From positions 3,897,501-3,961,500 of the forward strand of contig JAVTVJ010011652.1 in assembly GCA_034509425.1 (NCBI GenBank): 64,000 nt of DNA, written 5' to 3'. Under the pieces are notes generated by a model. It was not told where the DNA came from, did no database searches, and worked only from the letters and a program-made list of their open reading frames with translations. This document shows positions 25,201-38,400 of this stretch, one piece after another (the first letter of the stretch is position 1; every line of letters starts with the position of its first letter). The translations under genes and the position numbers were made by a program. Source of the DNA: Eopsaltria australis (Eukaryota > Chordata > Aves > Passeriformes > Petroicidae).

Positions 25201-27833
25201 GTCATAGCAGAAATCTCTGAATATTGCCAACCTTTAAAAAATGCTTTCTGATCCAAATTTGTGGAAGTGCAGAAAAAAAATAAAATTAGGATATTCTGTA
25301 CTTCTGACTCTTTAAAAAGCACTGAGATGTTTCTATACTTCGTCGTACATATTCCAAATTATATTTGTGTGTCCCTTCCAATTGAAATCTATTCTATTCC
25401 TACTTGTAGAGGTGATTATTGGTTATCCTGAGGGGCACTCAGACACTGGAGAGGCTGATGGCAGTGTGAGATTCCAAGACAGCTATTGCTGCGAACTGGT
25501 TTCAGAGGTTCTGGGAGAAAGGATTTTTCATTTCCTACCAGTGCCATTTTCCCCAAGTGAGCAGCACTAACCTTGAGCTTGATCAAAGGCTCTCATGTTG
25601 AATAATGTGCAAACTCACAGAAGGACTTTCAGTCCTGCAGAAGAACATTAGCAGTAGGAGCTGTCTCCTAGACAGAATGCTGAAGTTCAGTGATGACATT
25701 ATTATTTTTAATGAGCAAATTGCACAGCAAATATAAAAAGTAATTTGACTGTGTTTGCCAGAAAAAGTGTCTTACAACAAAAAGAGTAAGGGTGTTTGCT
25801 CAGCTGAAGAGAGACAGGAGTTTATCTGAGCATGGGAATCCTCATGGAAACAACAGTCATGTTGGCATTGCTCCCAGGCAGAGCAAGCTGAGTGGTAACT
25901 GATCAGGTGTCCTATATAAAAAATTATTATTCTCTGATTTTAAAAGCCTGGTGAGTGCTCAAATACCTCTATTGCTCCTTCCCTACCTGCAGCTTCATCT
26001 CAGCAAATATAAAACATTGCCTTTTTCCTGTTGTGCCCAAATCTTATGACTCTGTAACAACAGGCATTGGGCCAGGTTGGCTTCTGGCAACTCCAGCTTT
26101 CAAGTATTGTTTGCCTGGTTGTTTTCATGCTCAGTTCCACTCACTTTACAGTGGATAAAGATGTCAGGTCATTCTGCTCTTGCTGTGTTAGTGATCACAT
26201 CCTGCAAACCCTCAGGTTTAACACCAGGGCCCCTGAACATAACAAAGATTCCTCTTCTCTATGGCACCAGGATGCAATTAATGCATTTTTACAGACACCA
26301 GAGGCTGTGTTGTATAGGTGTGGACTTAACCACTAAGGTCCAAAGGCAAATTTATATCCTTTGTCCTTTGTAGGTTTAAAAGGCAGGAAATCACACAAAG
26401 GCTGGGGAAGGAAAAATTGAAAATGTGGCCTTAATTTTTTTGAGGCCATTTATCATTTCTGTTTTACATGGTTTATTGTCCCACATGAGCTGCAACTTCT
26501 AACACAGTCTAAGATGAAGAAATACTGAGCAGCACTTGGTCAGGTTAGAATAACCAAACTACAGAGATGGGTAAGGATTTCTAACTTTGTATCACACAGG
26601 GGGAAAGGAAACAACATTTTTATCTCACTTTCACACACTGTAGGATGTCAGGCTGTGATTCTTTTTAGGATATTCAGTGAGAGAATTGAGTGCAGAGGTA
26701 ATGATACCTCAGTGGGAGATGTGCCTCAGTGAAGAAGGAAAAAAAACTGATTGCAGACACCAAGGTGGATGTGAGAGAGAGCCCAAATTGTTGGTGTGGA
26801 TGTGCAAAAATGAGGAAGAGGAGAGAGGTTTTCTCCATTCCCAGATGCATTTGTGCAGATTGTCCAAGGATTCAGGCCCAGCTGTTGTCAATGAAATTCC
26901 ATCTGCAGGAGAAACAAGAAAGGATGGAGTACCCAGAAGGGAGACAAAGCAGTGTCTCCACTTGCAGATGTGTCAAAGCCTTAAAATCTTTTCTAACAAT
27001 GAGCTCACTTCCCCCTGTACCTGGGACCATTAGAGGTATTCTGAGTACTTTCCCCAGCTTCCTTCAGCCACAACGTTTAGCAGCTCTGAACAGCTCCATG
27101 GTGATTTGTTTCTGAAAAAAGGGAGAAGTTGAAGAAGAAAATACATGTATATGGCAAATAAAAAAGTTTCTTTTTGTGTCACCAGAGGTGCCTAGTAGCA
27201 TTGTCTGGTATTCATGCAGCTGCCCTGTGCCTGTCCCTTCACCATCTGAAAAAAGTAAAGAGATTTGTAAGAAGTCAGGCCAAAGGCATGCCTTGGATGG
27301 AAAATAAGATTTCTGCTCCACCCTGAAAAGGGAAGAAGGCAGATAATTTCCATATGGGGTTTGCCATGCCTTTTATTAAACATCTGCTGTCATTGGCCTA
27401 TACTTTGACCAATTTCCAGAATATTAAATATGAAAGAACGATCAGAACAACACTCTGCTACTTTCTTGCCAGGTATCTCAATGCTTTTGGGATTTTCCCC
27501 ACAATCATTTTGACAGGAAGCAGATTGTACAGGTATTAATGCAGTTTAGCAGGCAGGGGCATGGCAGCCAGGCTTGCAGAACAGAGCCTGCTCACAGAGT
27601 ACAGAGTCTGGATACTCCTTTCAGTACATTTCAGTTTAGCTTTGCTTTGCAGCCAATAATTCTTTGCTATTTCCTACCATGGTGACATGAGAGTTACATC
27701 CCAAGAGGGATGGTTTGGAACAATTCTGTAAAAAGAGACACTCTCCATGTAGTCATGATGAAATTTTGATCTTTTTCTTTTTTCTGGCAGTTTCCACTCA
27801 AGAATATGAATAAATTTGTTAAGTTTTTCTCAG
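22216..27833. other. Unique-looking non-coding DNA
   Basis: AT-rich, with no recognisable transposon or gene. It includes a TAAATAA-unit microsatellite at 23094-23110, TTAATTAA-type clusters near 22510-22550 and 24845-24870, and a purine-rich part at 26.7-27.0 kb, where overlapping frames of 118 and 128 codons stay open on the same strand because stop codons are scarce there. None of these resembles a known protein. Confidence 0.65.
23094..23110. repeat. (TAAATAA)n microsatellite
   Basis: A short A/T simple repeat of about 2.4 copies of a 7-base unit. Low-information sequence. Confidence 0.7.
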
Positions 27834-28220
27834 GTATTGCAGTGCCTAAGGCAGGAAGACCTCATGGTCCTTCCCTCCCTGGACAGGGCAGTACCTGGCT
27901 TCCAGCCCAGCCCTGGTGCTGAGTGTTCCTGTGCACCTGTACTCCCACTGAGCAGGTCCCAGGAGGAGCAAACCCCTCCCCACTGCCTGCTGAGAGCTTT
28001 GCTTCTTCAGCCACACACGGGGAGCCCTCTCCTTGCACACTTAGCAGGGCTGAGCACAGAAAACCAAAATCTGAGTCCAGCCCCAGGTTTCCCCAAAGGC
28101 TGTCCCAGCTGCTTCTTTGCAGGACCAAAGCCTCACTGCATTTTTGCAGTGCTGTCCCTGATGTCTCTAGAAAACATAGTGATGAACACACACAAAAAGG
28201 ACTTGTTATTCCACCTTTAG
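27834..28220 (+). other. Exon-like GC-richer block, unproven
   Basis: A strong splice-acceptor-like sequence (AAGTTTTTCTCAG ending at 27833, with a second AG at 27842) precedes a frame that stays open to a TAG at 28218-28220, about 128 codons. The block is clearly richer in G and C than its surroundings for roughly 350 bases and returns to AT-rich DNA at the stop, as a terminal coding exon might. The peptide is rich in proline, serine, cysteine and leucine, with no recognised domain. The other strand is also open for 109 codons, and no AATAAA follows closely, so GC composition alone may explain the open frame. Confidence 0.18.
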
Positions 28221-28484
28221 AGCCATCACAAAGGATGTCTGGTTTTCAGTTTTTCTATCATCTTGCTGTAGATATATTGTGAGGAAAAACCTTCTTTCTA
28301 TAGAGGAAAGAAAACACTACAATGATTTTAAAAACCCTTTAAACTCCCACCACAGAAAGCATTCACAGCAAAAACCATTTTTTACAGCAAAATGGCTCAT
28401 TTATCCCGCACAAGATAAAGCCATTTATAAAACAATAGCATTCTCCCTTTTGAGGCATCTTGTATTTTTTTGACAGCCTTAGCC

Positions 28485-28760
28485 CACAGCCTTTGATTAG
28501 ATAAAGGCCTTAATATTGCATTACAGCAGAATTACCTACATTATGGCAGCTGCTTGTTGCAATTGTGTTGACATGACTGCCTTCTTGTGTGAATGTATTC
28601 TGGTCTTTCTAATCTCTTTAGCATCAGCAGCAGGACATTTTATTTGCAATTGATTTTTAAATTTAGGAGTAATTGAAGTTTAAGTGCAGTTACCTTCTTG
28701 CAACAGGGACAGGTTGATACTGTTTAAATCCTAATTATGCACTGATTAAAAGTGATTGCA
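28485..28760. promoter_or_regulatory. Possible conserved non-coding element
   Basis: About 275 bases with low homopolymer content and many homeodomain- and SOX-like cores (TAAT, ATTAG, AATTATGCA, TTGCAATTG), no repeat similarity and almost no CpG. The judgement is texture only; a cross-species alignment is needed to show constraint. Confidence 0.2.
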
Positions 28761-31700
28761 TTGCCAAAGTGGGCAAGGGCTACAATTTGTTTCATTCTTA
28801 AAGGCTCAGCACAGAGAATTAATTGTATTTCCAGGAAAACAGATCAACATAAAGAGGAAGCAATTAAGAGTTCATTGTTGAATCATGAATTTCCTAGTAA
28901 TTTTTGGAAGATAGACAATGTAGACTTGACTTTGAAAGCGCATCTTGTTGACAACAAAGATTAGTCATTTAAAGATTTTGGTATTTGATGATAGAAGCTT
29001 TACCTACCATCACTCATACCTAAGTTTTGCTAAAACAAGTAAGCCAGAAATGGGCTCATTTTCATGTAATCCAGTCTTGTAGTGATCTGGTGTTTGCCTT
29101 GTTTTTAAATTTAATAATGAAATGACAGCCTGCAAATTGTTCTCATATAACAAGTAGGATAAACAAAACCACTCACACTTTTCCTATGAGCAGGAGTCAT
29201 TTCATAAGCACCATAAAAAAATAAGAAAGCAAGAGGGAAACCAGAGCAGCAACATACACTTCTACAATAGTGACAGGGCAAAATCTGAACACATTAGTGC
29301 TGGGAGTTCTGGATCTGAGCTTTGTGACTGTCACAGGCAATGTCTGAGACAGGTCTGAATGATCCCATGTTTTGGGAAGCACTTAGTCCAGACCTGTGCC
29401 TGTGTACAGTATTGCTTTTATTATTTATTTAGACACAGGTTATGTTTGTATGGTGGGCTCTGCTGTTGTATCTGATTTCTCATTGATGGAATATCAGCAT
29501 CCCCAATGAAGTGTAAAGGTAGTACATGCCAGCAGCATGGGGGCAGTTCAAAGGGTTTTTTTAGGGTTTTCTTTCCTCTGTCTTTCTCTATAGGAAGTAG
29601 TGGATTTATTAATTCCTACCAGCCTGTTACTAGCAGGAAAAATTTCAGTCATGGTCAACAGAAATGGCAAACAGAATTTGCATGGTGCCCTAGCTCAATC
29701 ACCACTCTTACAGACAAGTGTCTCTCATCACTGCTGGCTCCCCAGGAGACTCCATTCCTTTTGTCAGGTTTTGAGAAATCTCCCAGTGTTTCACTGCCAG
29801 TGCAGAGAACAGTGCCACTGCTGTGTTAGGCTTCACTAAGGTGGCAATTAGTAGCAAACCATGTCATTATTCCCCAGAACTCCAGAAAGGCACACACAGA
29901 GTTCATCCACAGGATCCCCTCTCTGGAGGGGATTAGGCTGTATGGGGTGGTTCCAGTGGATAGAACAAGTAGTCAGTGGGACACCACAGTGGTACAGGAA
30001 CTGTGAATTCTGCAGTCTTCTTCATATCTCTTTACCAAATGATGGATGCAGGCAGTTGCCATTTTGGTGATCACAGAGAAAGGTTCCAGTTCAAGTTTGT
30101 TTTTAGCCTGGCTCCTTATGAAAGCAAGGCTCATACATTACTCTGTGTGTCACTGAATTGCATTTGAACCTTTTGAGCCTATGTGTTCCCAGCTTAGCAG
30201 AGGAGATGAGTTGCCAAAACAACTTAATTCCCATACAATTTGCAAGGTCAGTCAAAAACAGCAACCTAAATTTCATCAGCACCTTTTTTTTTCTGCTGTA
30301 AGGAAAAAACCCAGAAAAACAGCAGTGGAGAACTTTATGATTACATAAGGATAATGTAGAAAATCTGGGGTTCATTCATTTGTAATTCATTCACTGGGAG
30401 ATACACACTCCTAACAAAGCAGACACTCAGAAACCTGTATTCTTTTTATCTTAAACTTGTCAATAAGTAGCAAAATCAAACACAGGGGTTCAAGACAAAA
30501 GACAAATTCTTGATTATGGACTAAGGCAAGTCTTGACTCATAGTAATGTGAAAAGAAGTCATCAAAAACTGTGTAGCTTCAATTGAAATGTTAGATTTAC
30601 CAGGGTGAATGCGTGGCAATTTCACTGCAATAAAAAGCTGATCCAAAAGGTGAATAGTTAAATAACATTTAACAATAGTCCTTTGAGAAGCCTCTGTCAT
30701 TTTGGGTGATTCTCTGGAAGCCAGTGGATTGTCTTCAGGCACATACTGGTTGTATTGAAGAGAAACCATCAGTAATTCTGGATTCTAGTCATGAGTTTAG
30801 GTAGCAATTTCTGTCTCCTTAGTGACATTCTATTGTGGTTGAAGCATAAACAACTTCAGTGGCTCTACTCAATACTTTTTTACTGTCTGTAGTATGATTT
30901 TTCCCAAACCTTTCTTAAACCATAATGATCACCCAGGGAGCTCTGAGTGCAGTCCATCCCAGGCATCGGCCCAGGGTATTACAAAATAAAAATGACTTTG
31001 CTATAATTCCTATTATGTGCATTGTTTTCTCAATTACATGATTTATAGAATCTTTCAAGCTCAATTGCTGCATTTACGAAGATGCAGGAGAAGAACAGCT
31101 CTAACACAGGGTGGCATGTAAACCTGAATTTATTTAGGGAATGTTGTTCCAAAGTTCAGTGAAATAAGTCGACTTTTTTTGCACTGTCTTCAATGGGATT
31201 TGTGGAAGTTCAGAGCACATTTACAGGTTGCAAAGTATTGAATCAGAATCATGGAAATGTTAATGTGTAATATATGCATAATAATAGAATGGTGGTTAGA
31301 AACCAGTATTGGCATTTGCCTTATGCAAAAGTCATAGAAATATGATAATGCAGAGTTAATATAAAAAAAATCCCAGGGCTAATGTTTTCCTGTGTTCCAA
31401 GAATTAAGAGGTTTCTAAGACTAATCAAAACCTTTCACACAATCTTTTTTCCCATGTTGTAAATGGATCAAAAGTCTGAAAATGTAACTGAAGTTATTCT
31501 GTTTACATGAATATTTTACAATCTCTAAACAAGACCTTTACTTTGTAAGCAACTTCTGTATGGAAAAAAAGTCCATTTCCCATAAAGGATTCACAGGAAG
31601 GGTTGTATGTTCAAAATGTACTTTCTATTTATTTCACCTCATTTGGTTGTCTCACCAACTTCCTTTTCAGGAAGGAGGATAACTGAAAACATCTGCTTAC

Positions 31701-32833
31701 TTCTTCAATATTTTCTTTAACTTCTTGTATTTCTGTAATAAGGAGACAAACTTGACTCAGCCTAACTTAAGGGTGGATGAAGACTTTTGATACAGTTGTT
31801 AAACTTTCCACAGCTTCAAAGCCAACAGAATGTAACAACAGAGCTGTTTCCCACATCCCCTTCTGCATCAGCTTTTTCTCCTGACTTGTACCTAGAATAT
31901 TATGATGGTTCGAGCAAGCATGGCTAAATCTATTACAGAGAATGATCTGAGGTCATGGTGCAGCCCAATATAATTTTGTGATGAAGCAGTTTCTCTTTAC
32001 AGGCAGTTGTGGGCACTGATCTGGTATCCAGCAGAGGGGTCAGCCTGGCAACCATTTGCAATCTTCCTTCTTATTCAACAGCCTTTCCTTCTGTTTGGGG
32101 AATCTGTTTCCTGTTAAAATGCTTGAGTAACCAAGTATAGCCTCCTTCAATATTGCCACTCACCCACCAAATGTTGATTTCCCAAGACATTCCTGAATTG
32201 ATGGTGGTCTCCCATGATTTCCAGGAAAATGCATACAACTGTGACAAGCCAGATACCTTGGACTTACAAGAACAGAGATCACCAACAGTTTTGAAACATG
32301 AATAGACATTGCCAAGCTGCTTGGAAAATAAAGCCAAACCAGCATTTTCTTTTGATAGTAGGAGAGAACACTCTACTGAGCCTGTTTGATCTTTTTTTGT
32401 TATCTGAGTCCATGTGGGATTAAATGAGAAAGACAAGGTCATGTTCTACATTTTCAGCATTACAGAATACTTTGTCTTTTATACAGACAAACACAAAGGC
32501 TTGTCCCAAATGTTTTACTGTAAGATCTCTATCTCCTCCTGCAGATTTTTCCTATCACTATGCAACCTAGCTGGGCAGACTGTATTAACCACTTATTTTT
32601 CACTATTAAACTGTTTGTGACTGTATCAACTATTTGTCTTCTTTCAGTTTTATCTTTCTGTTTCTTTTGATCCAAAAGAAGTTGTGACCCACTCAAAATG
32701 CTGCTTAGAAGTTGTTAGATCTTACAAAGAATGTTTTTCTGCTACAGGTGAATTTCATCTCCAGTCCTGCAGGTGAATTTAATCCCAGATCAATTCCCTG
32801 TTCCCTGCAAGCAGCTGCACAGAACTGAACCAG

Positions 32834-32975
32834 TATAAAAGTCTTGTAACAGCCTTAATTTTGTTGAGGTGGTGTTATCATACTTGAGTGCTGTGGTCAG
32901 TGGTGATTACTTAGAAATTAATTTCTTGTGGTGGAGCAGTCTGAACAAAAATAATCTCTGGTTCAGCAAGCAAAG
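32834..32975 (+). promoter_or_regulatory. TATA box plus first-exon-like segment
   Basis: TATAAAA at 32834-32840 is followed about 135 bases later by a consensus splice donor (CAAAG then GTGAGTA from 32976). A start site about 25-30 bases after the TATA box would give a first exon of roughly 110 bases without an obvious coding frame, as in a long non-coding RNA. Upstream, the 11-mer CAGGTGAATTT occurs twice (32745-32755 and 32770-32780). Both elements are short enough to be coincidence. Confidence 0.12.
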
Positions 32976-34661
32976 GTGAGTACTATGAGGAGGTTCTATA
33001 ATGCACTATGAAATCAGTTGTTTAATTGAATTTTTTTTTCCTCAAGACATTTAGAGGTTTCTGGATATTCTAGAAAATATTTAATCCTATGTCTTTTGAA
33101 TGACAACGACACCTACCTACAACCTAAAGAAGCATATGGGTACTTCTTTGTAGGCAGAGTGTACTTTTAAGCAGGCTTGTGGCTGGTTGTCTGAAGTTAA
33201 AACTATGTGTTCAAAGGCTGTGCTAAATAATGAATCCTGCTTAGTGCAAAAAAGAGACTTAGTCAGTGTTTTGGAGACAATCTTCCCTTCAGCATTTTCT
33301 AAAAAATACCTCTAGATTTGGAAGTCTTGCTATTCTTTAATTTTGGAATTGATACCCACTTATCCATTTACATGCTTTCTTTCTGAAGTCAGCACAAAAG
33401 CTTCCATAGTTCTTGGTTTCCATCCATTCCTGACTATTGGCACAAAGTCAGAAGGAAGGGATCTTGGGACTGTGTTACACAGCAGAACAGAGCTTGGGAA
33501 AGGAAGCTTAGATAGCCATTTACTTGCTAAATCTAGCAGCAACTAAAATGAAGAATTCCAGCCCTATAATCTTGTAATTAAAACCTGGCAAACTGTTGGG
33601 GGATTTTTATTATTATTTTTGTACAATTTTAGCAATGCAAGAAGCAGAACATCTTAATTACAAAAATGGCCTACTACAAAAATTTCATGGACCTGTTATT
33701 TTTAGACCAGTTTTTATTACTGTATCTATAAAAAAGGTAATGCAAATATTTTGATACATCAGCCTTAAAATTAATACAGGAATAAAAACATGTAATTTTA
33801 TTTCAAAACATTTATGAAGAATGGGTAAGCTTAGGAATAACAGTAGTTCTGGTCTTCAACCTCAGCTTCTGACACCACTGTTTGGAATGAAACTTTACTT
33901 GGAATAGAGGCCAAATTCCTTTCTTCCTTACTTCCATGTATGATACTTCTACAGGAAAAAGTCTAAGTGTATGAACTAAAATGTATTTTTCTAGCCAAGA
34001 TCCATTAGAGAATAAAACTGGGCTCTTTATTACTTTTTACAGTCACCTGTGGAGTCAGAGGCATGTAGTTTGAAAGGTTCTTTTGGCAGATACATCTGGC
34101 TGTAATGAAGCATTCTGGGCACTGGAGGTGGGTGAGATGGTTTTTTTTGTTTCTCAGAGTAAAAGCAGCAGAGAGCTAGTTTGGTTCTGCAGATCCCTTT
34201 GGGAAAAGATTTAGTGTTGAATAGTGCAGGGTGGGAGGGGAAAATGATTAGCAACACGGACAGATTGGTAACAAACAAAAAGAACACCAATAATTGTTTT
34301 CACAGTGAAACAGCTCAATAGTGGAGGGCTTTCTTCCCTCTGCACTGCACCCTCTAAAGTAATAACGTTCCAAATGACAACTTTATAGGTAAATTTACCT
34401 TTTTTTTATTATTAGGACACTCCATTAAAAAAGGTACATTAACATGTGAACTTACAGAACTCTGTCTGAGTGCATCCTATCCTCCATCATAAAAAGAGAC
34501 AGCTCGCCTTTAAAAGTGGCAGTTGTGCTGTGAATTTATTCTGCTATCTCCTGCAAAGGTTATTATTCAGCTTTTCCAAACTGTCTTCATTCATAAATCT
34601 GTGACTTTTAATGTATGAAAAGTTATAACATTGGCTGTGAATTCCTGCCTATTTTGTGGGG

Positions 34662-34673
34662 AAAAAAAAAAAA
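34662..34673 (+). repeat. A12 homopolymer
   Basis: Uninterrupted run of 12 A residues. No upstream SINE or retrogene body is recognised, so this is a simple repeat. Confidence 0.8.
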
Positions 34674-35111
34674 TCTAATTCCTTGTTCTAGTGCTGAGTT
34701 GAGCATCAAGTGCTATTATTTGTTACTATTTGTGAAATGAGTTAACCCTGGATACAAAAGGACAAATATCTTTCCCACCAGAAGTCACTATTAAAACTGG
34801 TGGTTTTGGTGGGGAATGTGTGCAAAAGGATCAATGATTAATTTTGCAGGAATGCCTCTGTGCTATTCTAAGTTTCCTCTCCACATGGGGCGTTCTGAGC
34901 TGGTTGACCTTGCTGAATCCTAAAGACCTTTCACACAACTAAAGTCACAGTGGAGCCAGTCAATTGACACAAAAGGTCAAGAGATGTCATTAAAGCTGGA
35001 ATTGGTTAGGAATGCCTTAGTGTTCTGGAGATTTTGTAAGAAAATGTTTTGTGTTGGTTTTGGGTTTTTTCCCATCTTGACCTTGGATGGAGTTTCTCAC
35101 TCAAACACAAG

Positions 35112-35492
35112 GGATTATAGAAGGGTTTGGATTAGAAGGGACCTTAAAGATCATCTTGTTCCAACTCCCCTGCTGTGGGCAGGGACACTTCCCACTAGAC
35201 CAGAATGCTCAGAGCCTGATCCAACTTGTCCTTGAACATTTGCAGGGATGGGGCATCCACAACTTCTCTGGACAACCTGAGCCGGTGCCTCACCACCCTC
35301 ACAGGAAATAATTTCTTCCTAATATCTAACCTAAACCTACTCTCTTTCAGTTTTAAAGCCATTGACACTTGTCCTAAAAATCCATGTCCTTTTAAAAAGC
35401 CCCTCTCCATCTTGTGTAGCCCCTTTAGGTACTGAAAGGCCTTTAATTTCTCCTCAAGCTGTCTCTTCAGGCAGAACAACCCCAACTCTCTT
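35112..35492 (-). mobile_element. CR1 LINE fragment, 3' end
   Basis: Reverse-complement copy of the 3' end of a CR1 element, the main avian LINE. Landmarks in the plus direction include GGGACCTTAAAGATCATCTT, CCAACTCCCCTGCTGTGGGC, GGGATGGGGCATCCACAAC, TTTCTTCCTAATATCTAACC and GAACAACCCCAACTCTCT. The CR1 3' terminus is therefore at the left (35112) and the 5'-truncated end at the right (about 35492). The short tandem ATTCTATG-type tail of intact CR1 copies is reduced to GATTATAG. Frames of 74-118 codons across it come from the repeat, not a gene. Such 5'-truncated, non-mobile copies are the usual form. Confidence 0.92.
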
Positions 35493-38400
35493 GAAAAGCA
35501 AGTGACTTCAAGATTAGAGGATTTGCTTAAGTAAAGGAAATTTAATTCCATGGTTCAAACCAAGAATATGAAGTTGTTTTCTACATTCATGCATAGCAAA
35601 TAAACATCTGCAGTTTATTACCTGGAAGGATTCCAGTGTCATAATTCGTAGTACTACATAACATTAAAAAAATTTATCAAGGGCTGAAGGGAAATGCTGT
35701 TGGGAGTCAGACAAGACACTGTTTTATAATATTTCATTTAGTATAGAAAATGTTATTATGGTTCCGGGCACCTCAGTGGCAAAACTCAGTGAGGAGGTAA
35801 CCTGTAAGATGAGTCAGGGAGAGGACAAAGCCTAGGACCCAGTTCAGTTTAAATATTGTACTTTGAAATCAGGTTGTAACTGTTTTTCTTGCCTGTGGCT
35901 AAAGTGAAGATGGAACAAGGTAGACACCCCCAAATGATCATTTAAATTTCTACTAGCTTGATGTACAAAGTGGTGCTATGTAGAAATCTCCATTTCTCTC
36001 CATTGACCGCAGCAGCACAGAGCTTTCCATGGAGTGTCTTCAGTTGTCATTAAATCTGGCTGTGGTGTTTAACAGTGGGGCTTTACAACTCTGAGAATTC
36101 AGAGGTGCACCAGGTTGAAACAAAGTCTGTTTGCCTGGAAACAGCTGTGACCTCTACTAGAATCTACGGTAAGAAAAATTAAATCCTCCAGTTAGGTTAA
36201 TTCTGGACACAACTAATCAAAATATTTACCCTTTATCCCTCTGTCTTCATCTTAACTTTCATCTTGACCAGCTCATCTGGAACATTTGTAGTGTAGAATG
36301 GGTCCAAGGACATGATAAATCCCTCCAGTAAGTGTAGGTGGGGTTTCTTGATGCCAACAAGTCCTTTTCAGAATGTTTCAGTAACTTTTACAGAATCTGT
36401 TTATCTGTATTCTTGCATCCTGGTAAATTTGGATTTACTTTCTTTCCTTTGCCTTGGGGTAAACTAATTTAATCCTACTGTTTGTGGTTTTCATAGCAGT
36501 CACAGTAAGTCCATCCTGTCCTGTGTTCAAGATCGCGGGGGACTTCATTCTGTTTGAATGCTTTTCACTGAACACCAGAAGGCAGAGGGAAAACATTCCT
36601 CTTTGGTAGAGGTCTGCAGATTCAGCAACAAGGATGTTTCTACTGCAGAATCTCTTGATTCAAAGCACTGTTTTTGTGCTTGAAGCTTAGCTCTGTGCAG
36701 GATGTTACTGTGGTAGAGTGATGGTGAGATGAGAAGAGGGAGAAGCAGAGGTTCAGGAGCGACCCTTTGAAAATCTGAAGTTTAGGGTTTTCTAATAACT
36801 TTAAAATAGCATCCACAAGCTTTAAAGTGGATAAAATTCACATATTTGTAAACACAGCAAAATTGTTGTGGGTTTATTATTGGCAATGTAATACTGGCTG
36901 CCTCTTTTGAGAGGTGACCCTAGAAGCCCTATGACTGTATGATCTGTCTTTCATAAAAAGTCTCCCATCAATTCTCAGCCTTTATGTCTGCAGTGAAAAG
37001 CTGAAAGATGCCTCAAAGCTCATAAAAAACATGTTCTGAATTTTACATGGTTTGAGTTAAGTGCAGTGAAGCAGAGAATGCTTGGCTTGGACTTTTAATC
37101 AGAATAGGCAAAATAAATAAAAGTGAAATTACTGACCTGTTTTTCCAGATGAGGAAAAATAAGATAAGGAGACTAACTTACTTGCTGGAATTACCAAGGA
37201 AATCCTGTGATAGTGCAGTGAATAAACTCTCTCCTGGTAGCCAGGCAAGTTTCTTGACTACAGGGTTCCCTTGCCTGGCATGCTCAGAGCAGGTGTTCAA
37301 CAGAGGCAGAGAGCAGTGTTGTGTTGGGGCTTTCAGCCACTTTTCTTGGCCCTTCAGGTGCTGGCCAGAGACTCTTTACCTGTTTTTGTAGCTCCTGTGG
37401 AAGAGCTGTATGGCTTGTGCTGGAGGGAAGATGTGACTAGGACTTAAAAAAAAGTGTCTCTTCAACAGGAGAATTATAATGGGAGGTGTTTGGGGGTATT
37501 TGAGGAGTCACAGGCTGGCCAAGCATTCTTCAAGCAAGAAGTCTAAGAAGTAATTGGATGTTTTGGGTTAATTGGATACAGATTTTGCCTTCTAGTTGGA
37601 GTTTGATTGGTAGAGTAGGACTTCTCTGCTGTTTTGTCTGCATCCCTCTCTTACTTTACCTCCTGCCCATTTCTGTTTTGAGCCATTTACCATTGTCTTA
37701 TTTCCCTGGCTTTGTTTTTCTTTGCTTCTCTTTACCACAAAGTAAATGAATCCTCATTAGAATCCCATCTTCTGTTTCTTTGTGCCCAGGTTCTGACTGT
37801 CCTACAAAATAGGACTTAAAGCATTGTTGTCTGGAAAAAAACAACTACTTTTTATTTCTGTTTTCTGTGATACGCATAGAAGTTATTTCTTGCTTGCTAT
37901 ATTTACTGTTATCTGAGTGGAAAGAACATCAAGCTATTTATATTTTATTTAAGATATGAGAATGTATTGGTTACAATAAAATGGAGGAATCTCTGCAATT
38001 TTTTTCTCTCAAGTATTTCCTGGTTTATTTCTTCTCACCCACTCCCACACCAAGAAAAGGGCAAAAGTCTACAATTTGACACAAAGGGAATTTTGGTGAA
38101 ACTCAACAGTGAACACCTGCTCCAAGCACTTTTTTGCTGTGTTATTACTTTTTAATACTTACCCTTTGCAATGCCTCCTTCTGTACTTTGACATTTATCT
38201 TTAATCTGTGTGTAGCTATAAACTTCACTTCTATGCATGGACTGGGGTCTGCCCTAGTGCCCTTGAATGAGCTCACAGAGGTGAAGTACATCAGAGGAAT
38301 GTGGCAACCATGTCATAAGAATAGATGATAAAAATCAAACACCATCAGAAGTATTTAATGTTTTTTTTTAAGATATTAAGATCTAACAAAATCCCCTGAA

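Larger units (their letters stand above)
28221..35111. other. Repeat-poor non-coding DNA
   Basis: No transposon recognised. The 28.49-28.76 kb stretch is dense in TAAT-, ATTA- and TGCAAT-like motifs and looks like a conserved non-coding element. A TATA box with a downstream splice donor at 32834-32975 is listed separately. An A12 run lies at 34662-34673. Open frames do not exceed about 123 codons and match nothing I know. Confidence 0.65.

Noticed and set aside
25910..25925. TATATAAAAAATT as a TATA box
   Set aside because: An A/T run of this kind is expected by chance here, and no start-site or exon context follows.
35087..35551. Frames of 69-118 codons
   Set aside because: They are translations of the CR1 fragment, not a gene.
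36905..36945. Possible CR1 tail (CCCTATGACTGTATGATCTG)
   Set aside because: Only a few bases resemble the CR1 terminus and no body is recognisable next to it.
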